DNA from: Balneolaceae bacterium
GTDB lineage: Bacteria; Bacteroidota; Rhodothermia; Balneolales; Balneolaceae
Assembly (NCBI GenBank): GCA_017640665.1
Contig: JAEPQE010000002.1
Location: forward strand, 744,001 to 808,000
Reading direction: 5' to 3'
DNA length: 64,000 nucleotides
The notes under the pieces are model-generated. The model ran no database searches. It was not told the origin of the DNA and saw nothing but the letters and a program-made list of their open reading frames with translations. Positions 46,772 through 56,933 of the stretch are shown here, one piece after another; position 1 is the first letter of the stretch, and every line of letters starts with the position of its first letter. The translations under genes were made by a program, and so were the position numbers.

Positions 46772-49700
46772 ATGAAGGCATTAATGCTGCTTATACTTTT
46801 TTCGGGTTTTGTGTTTGGTCAGGACTTACCCTTTAATATTGACTCAGACTCTTCGCATTACCTGGTTCGAAACTTCACCACTGAAAACGGACTGCCTGTA
46901 AACTCTATCAATTCCATCGCTCAGGATTCGGCTGGGTTTCTTTTCTTCTCTACTTTAAACGGACTGGTACGCTTTGATGGCTACGAATTTGAAGTTTTCA
47001 ATTCGGGCAATACCCGGAATATGGCATCAGACAGGATTACCAAAATGACCTATACTCAAGATGACCGGCTTTGGCTTATGACAGAAGCGGGTTTTCTCAT
47101 GGCCTACTTTCAGGGTAAAATTAAAACGTATGATCATTCAAAGATGATTTCAGAACCAATCATACGGCAGGAACTTGACTTGTCGGGAAATCTGTGGGTT
47201 GCATCCAATCAAAAGGTATATCTCTATAACCCGATTAATGACAATTTTACACAAACTATTTCTTTAGACACAGAAGGGACCATTATCACTATAGAACCAA
47301 TCTCTACCGGAGATATACTTATAATGAGTACATTGGGTATTTATCGGTGGCATAATTCTACCCTGAAACTATTGGTAAGTCGTAACAATATTTCATCGCT
47401 TTATGACGGGCTTTTTGATACGGCTTATACTACTCAAGGTCTTTTCTGGATCATGAGTTCGAAAGGTTTTTTTGCATTCGATATTGAAACAGGAAACCTT
47501 CTTTTTCAGGCAGACATTGAAGGAGAGAATGCCTTTGCGTACAGCATTACAGAAATTGATAATGGATACATGGCCTCATCTGCGGGAAATGGATTTCATT
47601 GGGTGGATTCAGAACTCAAAGAGATGACGCCCGTTCTGGATCATTTAAAAATTCCGGATTATGGCCGGCGGCTGCATTATTTTGAAGGAGGTAATGATCA
47701 AATTTTTGTGACTGACAAAGTAATCGTAAATGGTGAGATAATTTTCAATGGCCGTAATACACGTTCCGCATTTGTTGATCGGGACGGCTCAATCTGGCTC
47801 TCTTCCGATACAGATGGGCTATTTCAACTGCGTCAAAGTATTATTCGTAATATTACTTCTGGGGATATTCCGGGTTTTAGAAATGTATACCCTATCGTTC
47901 AAGCTAATGACGATACTGTAATCACAGGCACCATAGAGGATGGAATTTTCTATTTAACCAACAAATCTGCACAACATTGGCATACCGGTAATTCCGGCTT
48001 GCCCAGTAATTTTATTCGCTCTCTATTTTATGGTAAAAATGGCACCCTTTACATCGGATTCTGGACGCTGGGATTGTATTCTTATGATAATGGAACGTTT
48101 ACTCCTATTCTAATCAATTCGAAACGGGGAGTTACAGATATAACCGTAGAGGCAATTCATACATCTGATACCGGAGCAATATTCCTCGGAACTAAGGATT
48201 CGACCTATGTGATTGAACAGGGTGTTGTTAAAACTCTACAGGAAAGAATAGGTTTTCACATTAAAGGGACAAAAGTCATTCGAGAATCGGAGCAAGGAGA
48301 CATGTATTTCGGCACGAACGGTAATGGGCTGATGGTGATAAGAGAAGAAGAAAAATCATTTGTTTTGGATGAGATTTCTGAGCCTAACATTGATCTTATC
48401 AGAGATATTTTTATACAATCACCTGACACATTATGGGTGGCCAGCGAAAACCGGGGATTAAGCCGTCTTGTATTCAACACAAATGGGAAAGTAACATCTT
48501 CGGTAACAGTAAAAAAAACAGACGGGCTTCTTTCAGATGCTCTTCATCGCATCATTGACGATAATAGAGGTACTATTTGGGTTAGCTCAAATGGAGGGAT
48601 TATGGCTTTCCCCCTCAAAGAACTCAATGAATTTGCAGATGGTACTCTCCCCTTTTTACGCGTTGCAGGTTTTACAGAAGATCACGGGATGATAAACCGT
48701 GAAGCAAATGGTGGAGTGGATATGGCTGGAATGCTTCGCTCTGAAAATGAACTTTGGTTTCCGAATCAAAGTGGGACCACCATCTTAGATATCGATAAAT
48801 ATTATCGTTCATCGCAGACTTCAGAAGTCACTTCGCCTATTATCAAATCTATTGCAATTTCCGATTCATTACTTCTGGTTGAATCTTCAAATATTCTGAC
48901 GCTTCCAAAAGGCGAGCGAAATGCAAATATTTCGTTTACGGCTCCAAATTTTGTAAGTCCTGATCGTGTACAATTTAACTACAAGGTAAGTGGTATACAT
49001 GATCGCTGGCAGCCTGCCAATACGTTTCATGAAGCTAATATTACCAACTTAAGTGCCGGGTCTTACCAATTTGATGTGCAAACAATATGGGAGAATGGAC
49101 AGGTTTCTACGTCCTCACTGAATATCATTATTCCTGCTTTTTTTTATGAAACTGCACTGTTTCGGGTCTTTATAATCGGAATGCTTCTCTTTGTCGGTTT
49201 TTCTATATATAAAGTTCGTGTTCGGCATCTTAAAAGAAGAGAAGAAGAACTGGAGGAACGGGTAAAACAACAGACGAAAGAACTGGCGTTGGCAGCCGAG
49301 CAAAAGTCCAGGTTTTTCTCCGGTATAACTCATGAATTGAAAACTCCCATTTCTTTGATAATGGGCCCGATTGATGATTTAATTGAACAAGGTTCAGGTT
49401 ATTCAGAGGAAAAAAGAGAGAAATACCTGTTTATGATGCAACGCAATGTACATCGCCTGAAGAACCTCACAGAACAAATTCTTGAGGTCACCAAACTCAA
49501 TGCTGATGCTATTTATTTACAAATACAGCCGGTACATATTGAATCGTTGACTACTCAAATCGCGGGGCAGTTTCAGTCCTTATTGGATCAAAAAAAGGTG
49601 TCGCTGAGCATAGAATCCGGAACAATCACAGAACCAATTTACATTGATAAAGAGGCCTGGGAACGTATCGTTATCAACCTGATGTCGAATGCTGTAAAGT

Positions 49701-50824
49701 TTTCTCAGGAAGGCAGCAAGATCATTATCTCTTTCCGGGATAAACAGGATAATGTGGAAGTTCGTGTCCGTGATTTTGGAACAGGAATCTCAAAAGATGA
49801 TCAGGGCAAAATTTTTAACTATCTCTATCAAACTAAAAATAACCCGCAAGCAGGAGGAACCGGAATCGGGTTGTTTCTTGTGAAGGGGCTTCTTGAACGC
49901 TTGGGTGGATCCATTGAAGTAAAGTCTGAATTAAATGAGGGAACAGAGTTTGTAGTAACGTTATGCAAAGGAACTTCTCACTTCTCAGAATCGGATTCCA
50001 TTTCTTATGTTGGCGATAGTACAACCCCCATATCTTCTTTCCCCGAAACAACTGCATTACCCAAAACCGGAGAAGCGATTTTTGAAAATGATGAAATTCA
50101 GCTTCCAACTATTCTTCTTGTTGAGGATAATGAAGATTTCAGAGAATACCTGAGTTCTACTCTTAAAGAAAACTATCAAATCATTACTGCTCGTAACGGA
50201 AAAGAAGGACTCTTTGCCTTAGAAAAAAACAACGCTGATCTCATTATTTCTGATATCATGATGCCTGTGATGGGTGGTTTTGAGTTTATTTCCCAAATCA
50301 GAGCTCAGGAAAAATTTCGTACAGTTCCTGTAATATTTCTATCTGCCAAAGATCGTGAAACCGACTTTCGACAAGGACTCTCCACTGGAGCTGATATCTA
50401 TCTTACCAAGCCGATAAAATCATCCAGTCTGCTTGCCCAAATCGAAGCGATTCTTCGTCGCGAAGCAATCTTAAATAATCCGAACTTATTAAGTGAAGAA
50501 CATGAGAATGAACCTGGGTTGGTTTCTGAGGTTCGTGAGATTATATATCGTCAGCTGGCAAACCCGATTTTAAATGTAGATATGCTTGCAGAAAAACTCT
50601 ATATGAGCCGGGCGAAACTATACCGGAACTGGAAGCTGGTAAACGATCAGTCTATTAGTGAGTACATCAAAAAACTCCGGCTCGAAGAAGCTAAAGTGCT
50701 ATTGAAAGAAAATAAATTCAGCATCACTGAGACGGCTCACTCTGTTGGGTTTTCTGACCCGAATTATTTTTCAACCAGCTTTAAAAAAGAATTTGGGTAT
50801 TCACCTTCGGAATTACTTAAATAA
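46772..50824 (+). CDS. Hybrid two-component system regulator (propeller sensor, kinase, receiver, AraC)
   Basis: From ATG 46772, chosen because it starts a clean signal sequence (MKALMLLILFSGFVFG), the protein has 1350 residues. The periplasmic part is two seven-bladed Reg_prop propellers (blades with DRDGSIWLSSDTDGLFQL and DNRGTIWVSSNGG) and a Y_Y_Y domain. One membrane helix (FRVFIIGMLLFVGFSIY) precedes a histidine kinase with FSGITHELKTP (His854), an ATP domain (MSNAVKF, GTGIGLFLVKGLLE), a receiver with LIISDIMMP (Asp1161), and a C-terminal AraC domain (HSVGFSDPNYFSTSFKKEFG). It senses a signal outside and acts directly on DNA. Such regulators usually control glycan-use loci; here no SusC/SusD genes are nearby, but the divergent T9SS protein gene is 110 bp away. 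Confidence 0.94.
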   Translation: MKALMLLILFSGFVFGQDLPFNIDSDSSHYLVRNFTTENGLPVNSINSIAQDSAGFLFFSTLNGLVRFDGYEFEVFNSGNTRNMASDRITKMTYTQDDRLWLMTEAGFLMAYFQGKIKTYDHSKMISEPIIRQELDLSGNLWVASNQKVYLYNPINDNFTQTISLDTEGTIITIEPISTGDILIMSTLGIYRWHNSTLKLLVSRNNISSLYDGLFDTAYTTQGLFWIMSSKGFFAFDIETGNLLFQADIEGENAFAYSITEIDNGYMASSAGNGFHWVDSELKEMTPVLDHLKIPDYGRRLHYFEGGNDQIFVTDKVIVNGEIIFNGRNTRSAFVDRDGSIWLSSDTDGLFQLRQSIIRNITSGDIPGFRNVYPIVQANDDTVITGTIEDGIFYLTNKSAQHWHTGNSGLPSNFIRSLFYGKNGTLYIGFWTLGLYSYDNGTFTPILINSKRGVTDITVEAIHTSDTGAIFLGTKDSTYVIEQGVVKTLQERIGFHIKGTKVIRESEQGDMYFGTNGNGLMVIREEEKSFVLDEISEPNIDLIRDIFIQSPDTLWVASENRGLSRLVFNTNGKVTSSVTVKKTDGLLSDALHRIIDDNRGTIWVSSNGGIMAFPLKELNEFADGTLPFLRVAGFTEDHGMINREANGGVDMAGMLRSENELWFPNQSGTTILDIDKYYRSSQTSEVTSPIIKSIAISDSLLLVESSNILTLPKGERNANISFTAPNFVSPDRVQFNYKVSGIHDRWQPANTFHEANITNLSAGSYQFDVQTIWENGQVSTSSLNIIIPAFFYETALFRVFIIGMLLFVGFSIYKVRVRHLKRREEELEERVKQQTKELALAAEQKSRFFSGITHELKTPISLIMGPIDDLIEQGSGYSEEKREKYLFMMQRNVHRLKNLTEQILEVTKLNADAIYLQIQPVHIESLTTQIAGQFQSLLDQKKVSLSIESGTITEPIYIDKEAWERIVINLMSNAVKFSQEGSKIIISFRDKQDNVEVRVRDFGTGISKDDQGKIFNYLYQTKNNPQAGGTGIGLFLVKGLLERLGGSIEVKSELNEGTEFVVTLCKGTSHFSESDSISYVGDSTTPISSFPETTALPKTGEAIFENDEIQLPTILLVEDNEDFREYLSSTLKENYQIITARNGKEGLFALEKNNADLIISDIMMPVMGGFEFISQIRAQEKFRTVPVIFLSAKDRETDFRQGLSTGADIYLTKPIKSSSLLAQIEAILRREAILNNPNLLSEEHENEPGLVSEVREIIYRQLANPILNVDMLAEKLYMSRAKLYRNWKLVNDQSISEYIKKLRLEEAKVLLKENKFSITETAHSVGFSDPNYFSTSFKKEFGYSPSELLK

Positions 50825-50856
50825 AAAACCCCCGCTCAATTGAATGAACGAGGGTT
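50821..50856 (-). terminator. Hairpin terminator of shared-motif family, copy 3 (after groEL)
   Basis: On the reverse strand AACCCTCGTTCA pairs with TGAGCGGGGGTT over 12 positions (two G-U pairs, loop TTCAAT), followed by TTTTTTAT. It lies 32 nt after the groEL stop and its tail overlaps the last codons of the convergent regulator gene. Core CTCGTTCATTCAATTGAG. Confidence 0.75.
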
Positions 50857-50887
50857 TGATTCTTTTCAGAAAGTTAGGGATATGATC

Positions 50888-52540
50888 TTACATCATTCCT
50901 GGCATTCCGCCTCCCATTCCTCCCATTCCACCCATATCCGGCATTGCTGGTCCGCCAGAATTCTCTTCTGGTTTCTCAGAAATTACCGCTTCGGTGGTTA
51001 GTAATAATCCAGCAACAGATGCTGCATTCTGAAGTGCGTTTCTTGTCACCTTAGTTGGATCGATTACACCAGCTTTGATAAGGTCTTCGTATACTTCAGT
51101 TCGTGCGTTGTAACCAAAAGCACCTTTTCCGTCAAGCACTTTCTGAATTACGATAGCACCTTCAACACCTGCGTTGTTAGCGATGGTTCGAAGTGGAGCT
51201 TCAACCGCTCTGCGAACGATAGCAAATCCAACTTTTTCGTCAGAATTTTCTGGCTTCAGATTGTCAAGCGCAGTTAGAGTTCTTAGTAGTGCAACACCAC
51301 CACCAGGCACGATACCTTCTTCAACAGCAGCACGGGTTGCATGAAGTGCATCTTCCACACGAGCTTTCTTTTCTTTCATTTCAACTTCAGAAGCAGCGCC
51401 GATATATAGTACAGCAACACCACCACTTAGCTTAGCAAGACGCTCCTGCAACTTCTCGCGATCATAATCAGAGGTTGTTGTCTCAATTTGAGATTTGATC
51501 TGATTTACACGGGCTTTTATGTCGTCTTCTTTTCCTGAACCATCAACAACGGTTGTATTGTCTTTGTCGATAGTTACGCGTGCAGCCTGACCTAAGAAAT
51601 CAAGGGTAGCGTTTTCGAGTTTGTATCCGCGCTCTTCAGAAATAACAGTACCACCAGTAAGAATCGCGATGTCTTCCAACATTGCTTTTCTACGATCACC
51701 AAAACCAGGAGCTTTAACAGCTGCGATTTTAAGTGAACCGCGAAGCTTGTTAACTACTAAGGTAGCTAATGCTTCGCCTTCGATATCTTCTGCGATGATC
51801 AATAGAGGTTTACCTGACTGAACTACTTTCTCAAGAATTGGCAGTAGATCTTTCATATTGCTGATCTTCTTGTCGAAAATCAGGATATATGGATCTTCCA
51901 ATTCAGTAGTCATTTTCTCTGAATCAGTCACGAAGTAAGGAGAAAGGTAACCACGATCAAACTGCATACCTTCTACAGTCTCAAGAAAGGTATCAGTTCC
52001 TTTGGCTTCCTCAACAGTGATAACACCGTCTTTTCCAACTTTTTCCATTGCGTCAGCAATCAGGTTGCCAATGAATTCGTCGTTATTGGCTGAAATAGTA
52101 CCAACCTGAGCGATTTCATTTCGATCATCAATCTCTTTGCTGAGTTCTTTTAGTGACTCAACGATAGCATCAACTGCTTTGTCGATTCCTCTTTTTAGAT
52201 CCATCGGATTTGCGCCGGCAGTTACGTTCTTCAGCCCCTGGCTAACAATAGCCTGTGCAAGAACGGTTGCAGTGGTAGTACCATCACCAGCATTATCACT
52301 GGTTCTGGAAGCTACTTCCTTAACCATTTGAGCGCCCATGTTCTCTACTTTATCTGCTAATTCGATTTCTTTTGCAACCGTAACACCATCTTTGGTTACG
52401 TTAGGTGCACCAAATGATTTCTCGATTACAACGTTTCTACCGCGAGGTCCTAAAGTTACTTTTACAGCATCTGCAAGTTTATCAACACCACGCTTTAGAG
52501 CGTCACGTGCTTCCATATCATAATGAACTAACTTTGACAT
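50888..52540 (-). CDS. groEL: Chaperonin GroEL
   Basis: The 550-residue protein is a full-length Gro[22 protein letters not shown] at the N-terminus, [14 protein letters not shown] (ATP site with the conserved Asp), [10 protein letters not shown], and the flexible tail ending [14 protein letters not shown]. It folds proteins in the cytoplasm as a double ring capped by GroES. groES lies 54 nt upstream in the same direction, and a hairpin terminator follows. Confidence 0.99.
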   Translation of the reverse strand: MSKLVHYDMEARDALKRGVDKLADAVKVTLGPRGRNVVIEKSFGAPNVTKDGVTVAKEIELADKVENMGAQMVKEVASRTSDNAGDGTTTATVLAQAIVSQGLKNVTAGANPMDLKRGIDKAVDAIVESLKELSKEIDDRNEIAQVGTISANNDEFIGNLIADAMEKVGKDGVITVEEAKGTDTFLETVEGMQFDRGYLSPYFVTDSEKMTTELEDPYILIFDKKISNMKDLLPILEKVVQSGKPLLIIAEDIEGEALATLVVNKLRGSLKIAAVKAPGFGDRRKAMLEDIAILTGGTVISEERGYKLENATLDFLGQAARVTIDKDNTTVVDGSGKEDDIKARVNQIKSQIETTTSDYDREKLQERLAKLSGGVAVLYIGAASEVEMKEKKARVEDALHATRAAVEEGIVPGGGVALLRTLTALDNLKPENSDEKVGFAIVRRAVEAPLRTIANNAGVEGAIVIQKVLDGKGAFGYNARTEVYEDLIKAGVIDPTKVTRNALQNAASVAGLLLTTEAVISEKPEENSGGPAMPDMGGMGGMGGGMPGMM

Positions 52541-52594
52541 AGTTTTTATCTTCTATTTTTAAGTTTTTGATTTAATTTTTTTGAAGGGATCTGG

Positions 52595-52882
52595 TTAAGC
52601 AAGAATGCCTACAACATCAGATTCACGCATAATTAAGAACTCTTCTCCGTCGAGAGTTACTTCTGTACCAGCGTATTTACCGTAAAGAACTTTATCGCCT
52701 TCTTTTACGGACATTTCAATTTTGTTCCCGTTTTCAACTTTTCCTGGTCCTACAGCAACGATAGTTCCTTGCTGTGGTTTTTCTTTTGCCGTATCCGGGA
52801 TATATAATCCAGAACTGGTAACTTCTTCAGCTACGTCCGCTTTTACAAGTACGCGGTCGCCTAAAGGTTTAATGCTAGCCAT
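52595..52882 (-). CDS. groES: Co-chaperonin GroES
   Basis: The 95-residue protein has [17 protein letters not shown], the mobile loop region around [17 protein letters not shown], and [12 protein letters not shown], all typical of GroES. AAGGAGT precedes the start. The upstream 94 bp contain no CIRCE element (TTAGCACTC-N9-GAGTGCTAA), so HrcA control is not indicated here. Confidence 0.98.
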   Translation of the reverse strand: MASIKPLGDRVLVKADVAEEVTSSGLYIPDTAKEKPQQGTIVAVGPGKVENGNKIEMSVKEGDKVLYGKYAGTEVTLDGEEFLIMRESDVVGILA

Positions 52883-52976
52883 AAGTATGACTCCTTTTCT
52901 TTTTGTTAGTTAGTGTTTACAATTTTTCGGGCATCGCCCATTATTTCGATATGCTTAAAGCAAGTACCGTACCAAA

Positions 52977-53750
52977 TCATTCCTGACTGCGAGACTTTTC
53001 TAATTGCTCGGCCAAGTCTGCATAAATGGCAGGCGACCAGTTTTCTGCCCGTTCATCATAGTTAAATCCGTCAGGAAAAAAATCACTCAGTACGGGCTTC
53101 AAAGAATTGCTTAGTTTTTTTCTACGTTGATTGAAAGCCGTTCTTACCACACTTTTCAAGGTTTGATCTGTACAAGGTAAATCAGGTTTATCAAAAGTAA
53201 GCCGGATGACAGAACTCATCACTTTAGGTGGTGGACTGAATGAATTTGGTGAGACATCAAAGAGTAACTCCGGGGTGCTCATGAGTTGAGTTTGAACACT
53301 AAGGATTCCATAATCTTTAGTAGATGGAGATGCCACCAACCGTTGAGCAACTTCTCTTTGCATCATCAGAATTGCTTCTTTGAAATATTGTCGTGATTCG
53401 AGCAGACTAAACAAAATCGGACTGGTGATATAATATGGCAGGTTTCCAATTATAAGCGTATCACCTGAATCTGAAATCAATTCTTCCCAGTTTACTTTCA
53501 GAACATCCTTCTGATGTATGATGAGTCCTTCGAGAGTTTGCACCAATACTTCCACCGCCCGCTGATCTACCTCTATGGCATGGACATCCTTATGTTGCTG
53601 CACCAGCCATTTCGTCAAAGCACCAGTTCCAGGACCTATTTCAATTACCCGATCTCCATCTTTTGCATTTACCGATTTAAGGATTTTTGCGATGATGTTA
53701 TTATCAGTTAAAAAATGCTGACCGAGACTTTTCTTGGTTTTGAAGCTCAA
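52977..53750 (-). CDS. rsmA: 16S rRNA adenine dimethyltransferase RsmA (KsgA)
   Basis: The 257-residue protein has KKSLGQHFLTDNN, the SAM motif VIEIGPGTGALTKWL, IIGNLPYYITSPIL (the NLPY catalytic motif) and a C-terminal helical domain with AFNQRRKKLSNSL. It dimethylates A1518 and A1519 of 16S rRNA late in 30S assembly. The start is a TTG at 53750: an in-frame TAA lies 15 nt upstream and there is no in-frame ATG before KKSLGQHF. It begins 95 nt... downstream of groES on the same strand, so co-transcription is possible. Confidence 0.95.
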   Translation of the reverse strand: MSFKTKKSLGQHFLTDNNIIAKILKSVNAKDGDRVIEIGPGTGALTKWLVQQHKDVHAIEVDQRAVEVLVQTLEGLIIHQKDVLKVNWEELISDSGDTLIIGNLPYYITSPILFSLLESRQYFKEAILMMQREVAQRLVASPSTKDYGILSVQTQLMSTPELLFDVSPNSFSPPPKVMSSVIRLTFDKPDLPCTDQTLKSVVRTAFNQRRKKLSNSLKPVLSDFFPDGFNYDERAENWSPAIYADLAEQLEKSRSQE

Positions 53751-53829
53751 AAGTATCTGAATTTAATTGAGTAGCAAAGGTACAAAGATTGAGAAGAAAG
53801 CATAAACTGTCTCACTTTGGAGGGAGGCC

Positions 53830-53944
53830 GAAATTCACTTGTGAATTTCAGAGGGAGGGTCGACAAGGACAAAAATCTAGCCTTCTTCTATCCTCTCCCT
53901 TACTTACTCAATATTCGCAAGTCTGCCCCTCCTGCGAGGAGGGA
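53830..53944. repeat. Intergenic hairpin cluster between rsmA and the stress protein gene
   Basis: GAAATTCAC-TT-GTGAATTTC (53830-53849) is a perfect 9-bp hairpin, and CCCTCCT-GCG-AGGAGGG (53927-53943) a perfect 7-bp one. The 216-bp gap is otherwise pyrimidine-rich (TCCTCTCCCTTAC). The second hairpin resembles the TCCCCTCT/AGAGGGGA element at 2281-2298, so this is probably another dispersed repeat. Confidence 0.5.
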
Positions 53945-53966
53945 CAGTAACATGGCTTGTTGATAA

Positions 53967-54962
53967 TCAATTTCTCTCCACTTCTTCCTCGTAAAACTGA
54001 GGGCGTACAATCAGCAGTGGTCTCTCGATCAACCGCGAAACATGTTCGGTAGTTGAGCCCATAAATACTCTGGATAGCCCCGTACGTCCATGTGTAGTCA
54101 TTACCACCATATCAGCATGATCATTCGCATATTCTGCTATCTCATGATAGGCAGTAATCCCTTTAATAATGGTGCTTCTTACATCAATAGAAATTGTATG
54201 AGGCTCTTCGGTTGACACAAGTACATCTTCAAAAGGAACTCCTGTACGTTTAAGATGAAGTTCGTACTGCGAATGGTTTAAAAGATAATCAGTAAGCTTG
54301 GTTATCATGCTTTCGTACAAAGGCTGTTCTTCGATCGATGTGGGTACATACGGAATCATATCGTTTCCTGCAGAGTACAATTCAACCACATTAACCAGTT
54401 CGATCTTAGAATCAGTTTCTTTAGCTAATTCGAAAGCTGGTATAACTGCAAAGAAAGAAGATTCTGAGAAATCGACCGGTACAATAATCTTATTAAGATT
54501 TTCGATTTCCATTTCTTCATTTATAGAAAGAACGGGAATCTTACTGTATCGGATAACTTTTTCGGTAGTGCTTCCCATCACATGAATGGAATTATGCTCT
54601 CCCCGGGCAGACATTAATACAAGATCGTACTCACCTTTGTTTGCAAGCTTGGTTATAGCTTCAGAAGGCTTTCGGTCAATTTCAGAAAATAACTTACCAC
54701 GATATTCTTTCTTGATATACTTTTGTGCCAATTGTTCTAATTTTTCATGTGAATTTTCCAGGCATTGTGGGTAAAGATGTTTTTCTATGGAGAATGGTAC
54801 ACCAAGAGGATCCATACTCTCACTGAAATACTTCATCATAGGAATGATATGGATCAGGTCGACCGTGCAACCATATAAATCGACAAGCTCTCCGGCCATT
54901 TTAATCGCTACTTCTGATCGCTCAGAAAAATCAGTTGGTACAAGTATATGATTCACTTTCAT
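53967..54962 (-). CDS. Tandem universal stress protein
   Basis: ATG 54962 is chosen because GGAGG lies 5 nt upstream; earlier in-frame codons add only 15 residues. The 331-residue protein has two UspA domains. Each starts with an [IH]-[IL]-V-P-[TV]-D-F-S strand (NHILVPTDFSERSE, KIIVPVDFSESSF) and ends with an ATP-binding loop: the second, HGRTGLSRVFMGSTTEHVSR, is canonical (G-x2-G-x8-G-S-T), while the first, RGEHNSIHVMGSTTEKV, has Asn in place of the second glycine. Such proteins help survival under starvation, redox or membrane stress. The first domain may bind nucleotide less well. Confidence 0.9.
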   Translation of the reverse strand: MKVNHILVPTDFSERSEVAIKMAGELVDLYGCTVDLIHIIPMMKYFSESMDPLGVPFSIEKHLYPQCLENSHEKLEQLAQKYIKKEYRGKLFSEIDRKPSEAITKLANKGEYDLVLMSARGEHNSIHVMGSTTEKVIRYSKIPVLSINEEMEIENLNKIIVPVDFSESSFFAVIPAFELAKETDSKIELVNVVELYSAGNDMIPYVPTSIEEQPLYESMITKLTDYLLNHSQYELHLKRTGVPFEDVLVSTEEPHTISIDVRSTIIKGITAYHEIAEYANDHADMVVMTTHGRTGLSRVFMGSTTEHVSRLIERPLLIVRPQFYEEEVERN

Positions 54963-55047
54963 GACGACCTCCATGTTTTTATTACTATCTGCACTCCAAT
55001 AGTGCAAAAATTACATGAAGGATTGATGAAGGAGTTAGCAGGAGTAT

Positions 55048-55782
55048 TTACTCATCCCCTAAAATTTCATCAAAAAGGCGCTTTACCTGAAGATCTCCGA
55101 ACCCATAAATGCTTTCGCGCTGGCAAAACTCTCTGAACACAGGACCGAAGTTAGTAGTATCAAACTCACCCATTATTTCCCTCAATACCCGTTTTGGTCT
55201 TCCTTCAGAAGTTTCTGTTGGTCTTCGGTCCAATTGAGCTTTTACTGCTTCCTGTAGAAACGGGTATTTAGGGTAGAGTTGCTCTGAGACTTCAACCAAT
55301 TTCTTTACGTAATCCTTTTGATAAGCGATCCATAATTTTTGAAAAGAATCTAACTCTTCAAGAAGATGTCTGGATTTATATAATTTTTCCAAGCCGGCTT
55401 TGTCATAGGCAGCAAAACCATATCGGGTATGAACCTCCGGCCTTACTAAGAACACCGAATTAGTTTTTTTGAACTCTTGCAGCAGGTGTACAGTAAACCA
55501 AAAATTGACCTGACAGAATAAATCATCTTCAAACCAAAGATTTATTTCGGCATTGTTTGGAATCTGTTCTATCTTTTTAAACTCGGAAACAACTTTATGA
55601 GTGTATTCATCATTCGAAATACCAAGAAACACAGCTCTGACTTTATATAATTCATTCAGAGACTCTTCACGCACAGGTCCGTCAACGAAGCATTCTCTTA
55701 GCACGATTTGTTCACCAGAAATATCTTCAGGAAACTGAGCCTTCAGTGCATCTCCATTTAAAATATGAACCTGCGTTCCCAT
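55048..55782 (-). CDS. DUF1835-type protein
   Basis: The 244-residue protein begins VHILNGDALKAQFPEDISGE and has LRECFVDGPV then NLWFEDDLFCQVNFWFTVHL, the pattern I associate with DUF1835 proteins. Their function is unknown. It is cytoplasmic (no signal or membrane helix). It lies 8 nt after the DUF368 gene on the same strand, so they may be co-transcribed, with pcm upstream. I cannot suggest a reaction. Confidence 0.7.
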   Translation of the reverse strand: MGTQVHILNGDALKAQFPEDISGEQIVLRECFVDGPVREESLNELYKVRAVFLGISNDEYTHKVVSEFKKIEQIPNNAEINLWFEDDLFCQVNFWFTVHLLQEFKKTNSVFLVRPEVHTRYGFAAYDKAGLEKLYKSRHLLEELDSFQKLWIAYQKDYVKKLVEVSEQLYPKYPFLQEAVKAQLDRRPTETSEGRPKRVLREIMGEFDTTNFGPVFREFCQRESIYGFGDLQVKRLFDEILGDE

Positions 55783-55790
55783 GATGCTGG

Positions 55791-56933
55791 TTACTCTCTT
55801 ACTTCTCTCAACCGATCTAATCCCCCTACTAATCCAAGTCCAATAACCATCCCGATAACTCCTCCCCAGACGTTTGGGTTTTCTTCTCCGGTTGAGCCTA
55901 TGCTTCCGGGAATATAAGGCTCGGTATGAATGAGCTTCTTCTTTATGGTCTGAATCTCGATAGTACCCGATGTTGTTTCTTTTCCTAACCGTTCAAACTC
56001 AGGTAGATTTTCTGTGGGATTATTTTGAAGCCCAATCACTCTTTCATCGGTGATACTCACTTCTTCTACTTCTCTTACCTGTTCCACAAATTCCCGATGT
56101 TGATAAGGCCAGATCACAAACAGAGATCCAATCAGAAAACCAATCAATACAGAAATGGTTTGGGAATGAAATTTTCCCAGCAGCCAGGAAAGAAATCGTG
56201 AGAATAGCGCAATGCCAAAAATAGAACCCAGGGTAAAGGGCAAAATATTAACGATGGCCGTCAACGTATCTTCGGTGCCCAGCAAGCTAATATTAGTCAA
56301 CAGAAAATCGTACTTCCGCATAATCAGCAACAAATATGAACCGGAAATACCAGGCAGAATCATAGCACTGATTGCAATCATTCCAGTCAGGAAAACAAAA
56401 GCCGGATGATCAGGGGTATCAGCTGGGACAAGGCTAACAATCCAGAGCCCGAAAGCAATACCGGCAATTAATGAGAATAGCTCTTTGATTGAAAATCTTT
56501 CAAGAGTTTTAATGAGTATGTAAATAGAACCCACAATCAGTCCAAAAAAGAGCCCGTACACAATTTCAGGATGTGTAAACATGTACACCTGTAGTGGCAC
56601 TACTTTGGTGAAGAAAGCCGCAGCACTGAAAATCCCTAAAAATAGAATTCCCAGAAAAAAGAAATGAATCTGCCCAAAAGCAGTTTTCCACTTCAAGGTA
56701 ATCAGGTTCTTAAAAAACGATATATCCGCACTTTTGATCGCGTTGAGTAATCGTTCATAGATACCCAAAATCAAGGCCATGGTTCCTCCGCTCACTCCCG
56801 GAACAATGTCAGCCGAGCCCATCAAAAATCCTTTGATGGCTAAAAATGGAGCTTCTTTTGGAGTTGTTAGGTCTTTGTTTTCCTTTGGGTTTAAATCTTC
56901 AGCCAACTTAGTTATCCCATCCTTTTTCGCCAA
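55791..56933 (-). CDS. DUF368-family (PopT-type) membrane protein, probable undecaprenyl-phosphate translocase
   Basis: The 380-residue protein has two inverted halves with matched re-entrant motifs, ADIVPGVSGGTMALILGIYE (about 41-60) and LPGISGSYLLLIMRKYD (about 193-209), characteristic of DUF368. Members of this family (PopT) recycle undecaprenyl phosphate across the inner membrane for cell wall synthesis. Residues ~277-357 are an added hydrophilic loop rich in Glu before the last helix, making it longer than a typical member. The only start is TTG 56933, which directly follows an in-frame TAA and overlaps the end of pcm by 26 nt. Confidence 0.85.
   Translation of the reverse strand: MAKKDGITKLAEDLNPKENKDLTTPKEAPFLAIKGFLMGSADIVPGVSGGTMALILGIYERLLNAIKSADISFFKNLITLKWKTAFGQIHFFFLGILFLGIFSAAAFFTKVVPLQVYMFTHPEIVYGLFFGLIVGSIYILIKTLERFSIKELFSLIAGIAFGLWIVSLVPADTPDHPAFVFLTGMIAISAMILPGISGSYLLLIMRKYDFLLTNISLLGTEDTLTAIVNILPFTLGSIFGIALFSRFLSWLLGKFHSQTISVLIGFLIGSLFVIWPYQHREFVEQVREVEEVSITDERVIGLQNNPTENLPEFERLGKETTSGTIEIQTIKKKLIHTEPYIPGSIGSTGEENPNVWGGVIGMVIGLGLVGGLDRLREVRE

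Noticed and set aside
52883-52976. CIRCE heat-shock operator before groES
   Set aside because: I looked for TTAGCACTC-N9-GAGTGCTAA and it is not there.
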